Assembly (NCBI GenBank): GCA_023388335.1
Contig: JAEWGL010000084.1
Location: 1-11,202, forward strand
From: Pseudomonadota bacterium
Lineage (GTDB): Bacteria; Pseudomonadota; Gammaproteobacteria; Pseudomonadales; Pseudomonadaceae
Direction of reading: 5' to 3'
Length of the DNA: 11,202 nt
Shown: piece by piece, positions 6,701-11,202 of the stretch
Layout: every line of letters starts with the position of its first letter
Numbering within the stretch: the stretch's first letter is position 1
Notes under the pieces: generated by a model
What the model was told of the DNA's origin: nothing
Databases searched by the model: none
The model's input: only the letters and a program-made list of their open reading frames with translations
Made by a program: the position numbers and the translations under genes

Positions 6701-9143
6701 GCTCGAACCGCTGCGCCAGGGCCGCTCGCCGCACTCGGCGGTCGACCTGCTGGGCGAGCTGCGCGAGTACCCGCATGCCGCGCCGCCGCCCGGTGCTTCG
6801 AGTCCATCTAGCCCCCTTGCAGCGCTCGTGTCGGCCAACGACGGCGAGGCGCCGGGTGACAAGGAACTGCTGGAGGTCTTTCTCGAAGAAAGCTCGGATA
6901 TCGTCGAAAGCGCCGCCGCCGCCCTGTCACGCTGGCAGGCCGAGCCGCGCAACACGGTCGAGGTGGAGAACCTGTTGCGCGACCTGCATACGCTCAAGGG
7001 CGGGGCGCGCATGGTGGAGATCGCCGCCATCGGTGACCTGGCCCATGAACTGGAGTTTCTCTACGAGCTGCTGGCTGCCGGGCAATTGCCACCGGGTCCC
7101 GCGTTGTTCAGTCTGCTGCAGAACTGCCATGACCGCCTGGCACACATGCTCGACGCGGTGCGCCTGGGCCAGCCATTGCATGCCGCCACGGCGCTGATCG
7201 ACTACATCCGCAACTTCAGCAGCGCCGCCCTGGCCGACACCGCAGCCGGGAAGGGGCCGGCCGAAGCCGCACCGGCCGAAACGCCGGCCGCGGTGCCCGA
7301 ACGGGCGGCGGGTGACATGGTCAAGGTCGCCGCCGACTTGCTCGACGGCCTTGGTAACCTGGCCGGCGAGCACTCGATCATCCGCGGGCGCATCGAGCAG
7401 CAGGTCAATGACGCCCAGGTCGCGTTGAGCGAGATGGAAACCACCCTTGAGCGCATGCGCGACCAACTGCGCCGCCTGGACACCGAGACCCAGGGGCGGA
7501 TCTCGAGCCGCCAGCAGGTCGAGGGTGATGGCTATGATGATTTCGACCCCCTGGAGCTGGACCGTCACTCCCAGTTGCAGCAATTGTCACGGGCCTTGTT
7601 CGAGTCGGCCTCGGACCTGCTCGACCTCAAGGAAACCCTCACCCAGCGCGCCCAGGTGGCGCAGAGTCTGCTGCTGCAGCAGGCACGGGTGAACAGCCAG
7701 TTGCAGGAGGGCCTGACCGGTACCCGCATGGTGCCGTTCGAGCGTCTGGTGCCGCGCTTGCAGCGGGTGGTGCGCCAGGTCGCCACCGAACTGGGCAAAC
7801 AGGTGGAACTGGTGGTCGGCAATGCCGAGGGCGAGCTGGACCGTAGCGTGCTCGAACGCATGGTCGCGCCGCTCGAGCACATGCTGCGCAACGCTGTCGA
7901 CCATGGCCTGGAAACCCGCGCGGCGCGTCTGGCCGCGGGCAAGCCCGAGCAGGGGACCATCAGCCTGAACCTGCTGCACGAGGGCGCCGACATCGTCATC
8001 GAAATGGCCGACGACGGTGCTGGCGTGCCGCTCGACGCGGTGCGGCGCAAGGCGATCAAGCGCGGCCTGCTTGACCCTGAGGCACGCCTGAGCGATCACG
8101 AGATCCTGCAATTCATCCTCCGCCCTGGCTTCTCGACAGCCGAAAAGATCACCCAGATCTCCGGACGTGGCCTGGGCATGGACGTGGTTCATGAAGAGGT
8201 CAAGCAACTGGGCGGCTCGATGAGCATCGAGTCGAACCCAGGCAAGGGTGCACGTTTTCTCATCCGCCTGCCGTTCACGGTGTCGGTGAACCGCGCGCTG
8301 ATGGTCAACCTGGGCGATGAACAGTACGCGATCCCGCTCAACACCATCGAAGGCATCGTCCGCGTTCCGCCCGGCGAGCTGGAAGCCTGCTACCAGCAGG
8401 AACCGCCGCACTACAGCTATGCCGGCCACCGCTATGAGCTGCGCTACCTGGGTGAACTCGTGCAGGGCCTGGTACAGCCGCGTCTGCTGGGCCAGAGCGT
8501 GCCGCTGCCGGTGCTGCTGGTGCACTCCCATGAGCGCTCGTTCGCGGTGCAGGTGGACAGCCTGTCGCCGAGCCGCGAGATCGTGGTCAAGAGTCTGGGG
8601 CCGCAGTTTGCCGCGGTGCCGGGCCTGTCTGGCGCAACCCTGCTTGGCGATGGCCGGGTGGTACTGATTCTCGACCTGCTGGGCCAGTTGCGTGGCCTGC
8701 AACGTCGCCGGGCACACCTGCCGGGCGGCGCCGGCGCGCGCAAGCTGCTGCTCGGCCAAGCCCCGCGACGGCCCTTGCTGGTGATGGTGGTGGACGACTC
8801 GGTGACCATGCGCAAGGTGACCGGACGCCTGCTCGAGCGTCACGGCATGAACGTGATCACCGCCAAGGATGGGGTCGATGCCATGCTGCTGCTCGAAGAA
8901 CACCTTCCCGACGTGCTGCTGCTGGACATCGAGATGCCACGCATGGACGGCTTCGAGGTGGCCACGCGGGTACGCCGCGATGCGCGGCTCAAGGGCCTGC
9001 CGATCATCATGATCACCTCGCGTACGGGGCAGAAGCACCGCGACCGGGCCATGGCCATCGGCGTCAACGATTACCTCGGCAAGCCGTATCAGGAATCGCT
9101 CCTGCTGCAGAGCATTGCCCACTGGAGCCAAGCCGATGCTTGA
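3789..9143 (+). CDS. chpA: Giant hybrid chemotaxis kinase ChpA (PilL-type CheA with multiple Hpt modules, CheW and receiver)
   Basis: CheA-family hybrid kinase of 1784 residues, well short of P. aeruginosa ChpA (about 2470). Seven helical phosphotransfer-like modules can be centred by their HxxKG-type motif: HQVHG (H55, FimL-like N-terminal module), QQIRG (Q340), HTIKG (H488), HTLKG (H624), STLGQ (S766), LTLKG (L918) and HTLKG (H1067); a further degenerate stretch lies about 165-260. Ala/Pro-rich linkers occupy about 995-1020 and 1150-1175. The kinase core follows: dimerization from about 1176, N-box LRNAVDHG (N1368, H1372), G1 DDGAG (D1409), PGFST, G2 GRGLGMD (G1459-). A CheW-like domain spans about 1498-1640, and a C-terminal receiver about 1662-1780 has D1669/D1670, phospho-acceptor D1713 and K1765. 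It should autophosphorylate on some Hpt histidines and pass phosphate to its receiver, PilG and PilH. The ATG at 3789 has GAGGAAC (3777-3783) overlapping the pilJ stop. Confidence 0.95.
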   Translation: MASATRLSARHDTVALAWTKAAILDCLAQARQALERFSGEPADTAVLAFFVDNLHQVHGCLRMLELPGATRLAEELELLGRAMADGQVSPRGDCLGALFRGLEQLPPYLERLRGARHDLPLVVLPLLNQLRGCRGVEPLAQGSLMSSVPPGQVLAGAEDLANLDLSLGNWRERMQAGQGRDALRSVVVALCDDLMRIKERLDLYVRGDRQQHDQIEPLLAPLRQVADTLAVLGFQQPRRVIIDQVLALQSLAQGQRAPDDALLMDVAGALLYVEATLNGMVGPLEQGGQLPLPGTDLAEIHQRVFNESLAVLQQAKDLIGDCLEAGWSRQRLQALPGLLQQIRGALVMLMLAGASEVLGGCAAYVQGHLLDTDEEPAATDLVHLADALSASECYLQWLIADPLADAQRFLDIARQALLALGVACVLPDRLEGTGLDDEEERPPVDDELREVFLEEVQALLPEIDRHWARWRAEAHQRDALVEVRRALHTIKGSGRMVQAQPLVELAWGAEHLLNRVLEGRIELNAEAQISLQQAFVRLPELLGDFAAGQLPAVSHIEVLSSHLHALALNDAGIDSAGQADLDPQLLEIFRNEGQGHLASLAAFLHAAAEQVAPPISDNLQRALHTLKGSAAMAGVMPIAELATALDRLAREYKAHQLTLQDDDIALLEAAHGLLQRGLDQLDSTPLAAIAGAAPLIERIGQAVDARLQALHEDPDHARRAKRDPQLIASFLAQGMDILLDAEALLSRWQEHPGERQELDALLDELSTLGQGAHLADLWQVDELCEALLDLYGAVEEGSLGASARFFMQAQQAHEALLDMLDEIAAGQEVTARPACLQGLRALLAEGLAPSALGRVSASGVSELARAATLALEVPDAAMVQLFLEGASDLLDSADDALQRWRAEPDDSSALSSLLHDALTLKGAAQMAAIGPVEVLAQALARLYEGLVERRYGASASLFELLQRSHATLAAMLEPLRQGRSPHSAVDLLGELREYPHAAPPPGASSPSSPLAALVSANDGEAPGDKELLEVFLEESSDIVESAAAALSRWQAEPRNTVEVENLLRDLHTLKGGARMVEIAAIGDLAHELEFLYELLAAGQLPPGPALFSLLQNCHDRLAHMLDAVRLGQPLHAATALIDYIRNFSSAALADTAAGKGPAEAAPAETPAAVPERAAGDMVKVAADLLDGLGNLAGEHSIIRGRIEQQVNDAQVALSEMETTLERMRDQLRRLDTETQGRISSRQQVEGDGYDDFDPLELDRHSQLQQLSRALFESASDLLDLKETLTQRAQVAQSLLLQQARVNSQLQEGLTGTRMVPFERLVPRLQRVVRQVATELGKQVELVVGNAEGELDRSVLERMVAPLEHMLRNAVDHGLETRAARLAAGKPEQGTISLNLLHEGADIVIEMADDGAGVPLDAVRRKAIKRGLLDPEARLSDHEILQFILRPGFSTAEKITQISGRGLGMDVVHEEVKQLGGSMSIESNPGKGARFLIRLPFTVSVNRALMVNLGDEQYAIPLNTIEGIVRVPPGELEACYQQEPPHYSYAGHRYELRYLGELVQGLVQPRLLGQSVPLPVLLVHSHERSFAVQVDSLSPSREIVVKSLGPQFAAVPGLSGATLLGDGRVVLILDLLGQLRGLQRRRAHLPGGAGARKLLLGQAPRRPLLVMVVDDSVTMRKVTGRLLERHGMNVITAKDGVDAMLLLEEHLPDVLLLDIEMPRMDGFEVATRVRRDARLKGLPIIMITSRTGQKHRDRAMAIGVNDYLGKPYQESLLLQSIAHWSQADA

Positions 9144-9594
9144 CCACATCGCCGGCCAGCGCGTCAGCCTGACCGGCCTGCTGTTGCCCTTGGGTGACCG
9201 CACCTTGGTGTTGCCCAATGTCGCCGTGGCAGAGCTGATTGGTCATCACGCCTTCAGCTGCCAGCCTGGGCAGACCGACTGGCACCTGGGCTGGGTCGAC
9301 TGGCGCCAACAGCGCCTGCCGCTGCTCGGTTTCGAGGCGGCCTGCGGTGGTCATACTCCCTGCGGCGAACGGGCTCGCATCGTCGTGCTCAACGCCTTGG
9401 GTGATACAGGCCTGCGCTACCTGGCCCTGCTGGTGCAGGGCATCCCGCGTTCCTGCAAGCTCGACAGCCAGCTCAACTACGTGGACGTGCCCCTGGCGCC
9501 ACTGGAGCTGGCGGCGGTTCAGGTCGGCGATCAGGTGGCGCGGGTGCCGGACCTGGTTTCCCTGGAAAGGCTGGTCCGCGAAGCGCACCTCTGA
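9136..9594 (+). CDS. chpC: CheW-like chemotaxis adaptor ChpC
   Basis: Small CheW-fold protein of 152 residues (P. aeruginosa ChpC is about 168). The block LTGLLLPLGDRTLVLPNVAV is the ChpC signature, followed by WHLGWVDWRQQRLPLLGFE and the strand RIVVLNALGDTGLRYLALLV. It is expected to be a second adaptor between receptors and ChpA, perhaps linking other MCPs than PilJ. The frame is open to a TTG at 9115, but the ATG at 9136 has GGAG (9124-9127) at 8-base spacing and matches the family start, so I prefer it. It overlaps the end of chpA by 8 bases, indicating coupling. The chpB methylesterase found between these two genes in P. aeruginosa is absent. The stop is abutted by a tandem GCCCCAA repeat. 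Confidence 0.9.
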   Translation: MLDHIAGQRVSLTGLLLPLGDRTLVLPNVAVAELIGHHAFSCQPGQTDWHLGWVDWRQQRLPLLGFEAACGGHTPCGERARIVVLNALGDTGLRYLALLVQGIPRSCKLDSQLNYVDVPLAPLELAAVQVGDQVARVPDLVSLERLVREAHL

Positions 9595-9712
9595 GCCCCA
9601 AGCCCCAAGCCCCAAGCCCCAAGCTGCAAGAAAAAGCAGACGGCGCTGTGACTACCTTAGTGCCAGGCCCTTGAGATCGCCGCAATCAGCTTGCCGCTTG
9701 CAGCTGCCGCTG
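9595..9712. repeat. Heptamer tandem repeat and inverted repeat downstream of chpC (copy B)
   Basis: Immediately after the chpC stop are four perfect GCCCCAA heptamers (9595-9622), then GCTGCAA (9623-9629) and GAAAAAGCAGA. A right arm at about 9684-9712 reads on the other strand as CAGCGGCAGCTGCAAGCGG followed by CAAGCTGA, complementary in part to the left arm. It shares 16 bases with copy A upstream of pilG and the same left-arm to right-arm order. A folded transcript could act as the 3' end of the pil-chp mRNA, but there is no T run after the right arm, so a rho-independent terminator is not shown. The 9595-9753 gap also has to hold the promoter and 5' leader of the next gene; I cannot point to a clear -35/-10 pair. 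Confidence 0.75.
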
Positions 9713-9753
9713 AATTTCGGGAACCTGATACCGTCCAAAAAGGTCCGTGAAGT

Positions 9754-10371
9754 ATGTATTACGGTGAACGCTTCAATGCCTGGACGCACCTGGTCGGTGC
9801 GGTATTGGCCTGCATAGGCGCCCTGTGGCTGATCGTCGTGGCAGGGTTGCAAGGTGATCCGTGGAAGATCGTCAGCTTCTCCATCTACGGCGTCACGCTG
9901 TTGATGCTCTACGGCATTTCGACGCTCTACCACAGCACCCGCGGACGGACCAAGGTGATCATGCGCAAGCTCGATCACCTGTCCATCTACTTGCTGATTG
10001 CCGGCAGCTACACGCCGTTTTGCCTGGTCAGCCTGCGCGGGCCTTGGGGCTGGAGCCTGTTCGGCGTGGTCTGGGGTCTGGCGGTGATCGGCATGCTCCA
10101 GGAAATCAAGCCGCGCTCGGAAGCGCGGGTGCTGTCGATCGTCATCTACGCGGTGATGGGCTGGATTGTCCTGGTGGCGGTCAATCCGCTGCTGCGCAGT
10201 CTTGGCGCTGCTGGTTTCGCATGGCTGGCGGCTGGCGGCGTGTTCTATACCATCGGGATCGTTTTCTTCGCCTTCGATCGCCGATACCGCCACTGGCACG
10301 GCATTTGGCACCTGTTCGTGATCGCCGGCAGCACGCTGCACTTCATTGCCATGTTTTTCTACGTGCTCTAG
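9754..10371 (+). CDS. Hemolysin III / PAQR family integral membrane protein
   Basis: Polytopic inner-membrane protein of 205 residues with seven predicted helices (about 10-30, 38-60, 72-93, 99-116, 125-146, 151-173, 183-205), as usual for bacterial HlyIII/YqfA members of the PAQR superfamily. All three PAQR motifs are visible: E5-x2-N8-x3-H12 at the N-terminus, S56-x3-H60 with D74 in LDHLSIYLLIAGSYTPF, and H182-x3-H186 in the last helix; H60, H182 and H186 are the likely zinc ligands. The bacterial substrate and role are not settled; the name hemolysin III comes from a Bacillus cereus protein and YqfA is linked to membrane homeostasis. The start ATG at 9754 follows AAAAAGG (9737-9743), a moderate ribosome binding site. 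A separate transcription unit from the pil-chp operon is likely, given the 159-base repeat-bearing gap. It converges on rsmE. Confidence 0.92.
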   Translation: MYYGERFNAWTHLVGAVLACIGALWLIVVAGLQGDPWKIVSFSIYGVTLLMLYGISTLYHSTRGRTKVIMRKLDHLSIYLLIAGSYTPFCLVSLRGPWGWSLFGVVWGLAVIGMLQEIKPRSEARVLSIVIYAVMGWIVLVAVNPLLRSLGAAGFAWLAAGGVFYTIGIVFFAFDRRYRHWHGIWHLFVIAGSTLHFIAMFFYVL

Positions 10372-10376
10372 CACGC

Positions 10377-11096
10377 CTAGAAATCACCCCATAGCTGCTG
10401 CGCAACGGCCAGCGCCACCACTGGCGCGGTTTCAGTGCGCAGCACGCGCGGCCCCAGGCGAGCAGCGTGAAAGCCGGCAGCCTGGGCCTGCTCCACCTCG
10501 GCATCGCTCAGGCCGCCCTCGGGACCGATCAGGAAGGCCAGGGAGTCTGGGCGGTCATGGCTGACCAAAGGCTCGGCTACCGGGTGCAGGACCAGCTTGA
10601 GTGCGGCGTCGCTGGCCTTGAGCCACTCGGCCAGGGTCAGCGGCGGGTGGATCACCGGCAGGGTCGAGCGGCCGCATTGCTCGCAAGCGCTGATCGCTAC
10701 CTGGCGCCAGTGGGCCAGGCGCTTGTCGGCGCGCTCGTCCTTGAGGCGTACTTCGCAGCGCTCGCTGAGGATCGGGGTGATCGCATTGGCGCCCAGTTCG
10801 GTGGCCTTCTGGATCGCCCAGTCCATTCGCTCGCCCCGGGACAGGCCTTGGCCGAGGTGGATGTACAGGGGGGATTCGGCCTGGCCGGGCAGCGCTTGCT
10901 CGAGGACAACGCGCACGGTTTTCTTGCCGACTTCCAGCAGTTGGCCAAGGTACTCCTGGCCGCTGCCGTCGAACAGCTGGACGTTGTCACCGGCGGCCAT
11001 GCGCAGGACCCGGCCGATGTAGTGGGCCTGGGCTTCAGGGAGGTCGTGCTCGCCAAGACTCAGGGGGGCGTCGATGAAAAAGCGGGATAGTCGCAT
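10377..11096 (-). CDS. rsmE: 16S rRNA (uracil(1498)-N(3))-methyltransferase RsmE
   Basis: SPOUT-class methyltransferase of 239 residues, normal for the family, that methylates N3 of U1498 in helix 44 of 16S rRNA on the 30S subunit, using S-adenosylmethionine. The N-terminal PUA-like part (about 1-70: MRLSRFFIDAPL, AHYIGRVLRM) is followed by the knotted domain with GQGLSRGERMDWAIQKATEL, the SAM-site loop IGPEGGLS (190-197) and LGPRVLRTETA (214-224). The frame is open 30 codons further upstream to 11186, but that part crosses the 11130-11161 hairpin and has no family content; MRLSRFF at 11096 is the family start. The Shine-Dalgarno is poor (GCGAG about 8 bases upstream). The stop lies five bases from that of the convergent HlyIII gene, leaving no room for a separate terminator. 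Confidence 0.95.
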   Translation of the reverse strand: MRLSRFFIDAPLSLGEHDLPEAQAHYIGRVLRMAAGDNVQLFDGSGQEYLGQLLEVGKKTVRVVLEQALPGQAESPLYIHLGQGLSRGERMDWAIQKATELGANAITPILSERCEVRLKDERADKRLAHWRQVAISACEQCGRSTLPVIHPPLTLAEWLKASDAALKLVLHPVAEPLVSHDRPDSLAFLIGPEGGLSDAEVEQAQAAGFHAARLGPRVLRTETAPVVALAVAQQLWGDF

Positions 11097-11129
11097 TGAA
11101 GACTCGCAAAGATAGAAATGAACGCTCAA

Positions 11130-11161
11130 CCGGTAGGGGCGGGCAGGCCCACCCCTACCGG
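11130..11161. repeat. Strong hairpin upstream of rsmE (REP-like or terminator of the upstream gene)
   Basis: A 10-bp perfect stem, CCGGTAGGGG (11130-11139) with CCCCTACCGG (11152-11161), is extended inward by a C-A mismatch and three GC pairs (11141-11143 with 11148-11150) around a CAGG loop. It lies in the 106-base stretch between rsmE and the right edge. No T run follows on either strand, so it could be a REP-type palindrome or the 3' hairpin of a gene on the minus strand ending near the edge (bioA precedes rsmE in P. aeruginosa as I recall). The sequence alone does not decide. Confidence 0.6.
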
Positions 11162-11202
11162 GGACAGCGCCAGGCGTGAGCGTCATTAGCCCGGATCACG
11201 AA

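Noticed and set aside
5490..6776. 428-codon open frame on the minus strand inside chpA
   Set aside because: Low-complexity Arg/Gln/Gly-rich translation with no motif; lies opposite clearly homologous Hpt modules.
9115..9135. Alternative TTG start for chpC at 9115
   Set aside because: Adds seven residues with no family match; the ATG at 9136 has a well-placed GGAG and gives the normal N-terminus.
7587..9218. 543-codon open frame on the minus strand opposite the ChpA kinase core and receiver
   Set aside because: Despite its length it is His/Gln/Ala-rich with no recognisable domain; the plus strand carries conserved kinase and receiver motifs throughout.
10467..11090. 207-codon plus-strand open frame opposite rsmE
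   Set aside because: Translation is a shadow of rsmE with no family features; RsmE motifs on the minus strand are complete.
11097..11202. Possible 3' end of a further minus-strand gene (bioA?) at the right edge
   Set aside because: A frame reading R-D-P-G-stop ends at 11186, but four codons are too few to recognise a gene; bioA is expected only from remembered gene order.
1..11202. CRISPR array, tRNA, rRNA, insertion sequence or prophage genes
   Set aside because: No regularly spaced repeats with unique spacers, no tRNA-like cloverleaf, no transposase, integrase or phage structural motifs seen; the region reads as core chromosome.

Overview
The window is high-GC, densely coded bacterial DNA from a Pseudomonas, most likely of the P. 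putida / P. entomophila / P. fluorescens side of the genus. The case rests on gene order (gshB, then pilG-pilH-pilI-pilJ-chpA-chpC, then a hemolysin-III-type gene and rsmE), on close match of the proteins to remembered Pseudomonas Pil-Chp proteins, and on intergenic repeats built from AAGC-rich heptamers. The species call is inference from memory, not from a search.

Layout. Positions 1-78 (minus strand) hold the first 26 codons of gshB (glutathione synthetase), running off the left edge. Positions 79-350 are a divergent intergenic region with an imperfect inverted repeat (about 241-323). Positions 351-9594 (plus strand) form one compact operon: pilG (response regulator), pilH (response regulator), pilI (CheW-like adaptor), pilJ (MCP-type receptor), chpA (giant hybrid CheA kinase, 1784 residues) and chpC (second CheW-like adaptor). 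Downstream of a 46-base pilG-pilH gap the genes are 8-10 bases apart or overlap (TTGA at pilH/pilI, 8 bases at chpA/chpC). Positions 9595-9753 hold a second member of the repeat family, starting at the base after the chpC stop. Positions 9754-10371 encode a seven-helix HlyIII/PAQR membrane protein. Convergent with it, five bases away, is rsmE (11096-10377, minus strand), a 16S rRNA m3U1498 methyltransferase. The right edge carries a strong hairpin (11130-11161).

How the genes work together. In the P. aeruginosa Pil-Chp system, PilJ senses at the pole, PilI and ChpC couple receptor to ChpA, ChpA autophosphorylates through several Hpt domains, and phosphate passes to its own receiver and to PilG and PilH, which control type IV pilus extension/retraction and cAMP. 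This locus has the core of that pathway but lacks pilK (CheR-type methyltransferase, expected between pilJ and chpA) and chpB (CheB-type methylesterase, expected between chpA and chpC), as well as chpD/chpE. PilJ also lacks Glx-Glx pairs at the two places where methylation sites are expected, so the system looks built without a methylation-based adaptation arm.

The system itself is known. The points most worth a second look are the substituted phosphotransfer modules in ChpA (Ser at 766, Leu at 918, Gln at 340 in place of the phospho-accepting His), the joint loss of adaptation genes and PilJ methylation sites, and the pair of repeats bracketing the operon.
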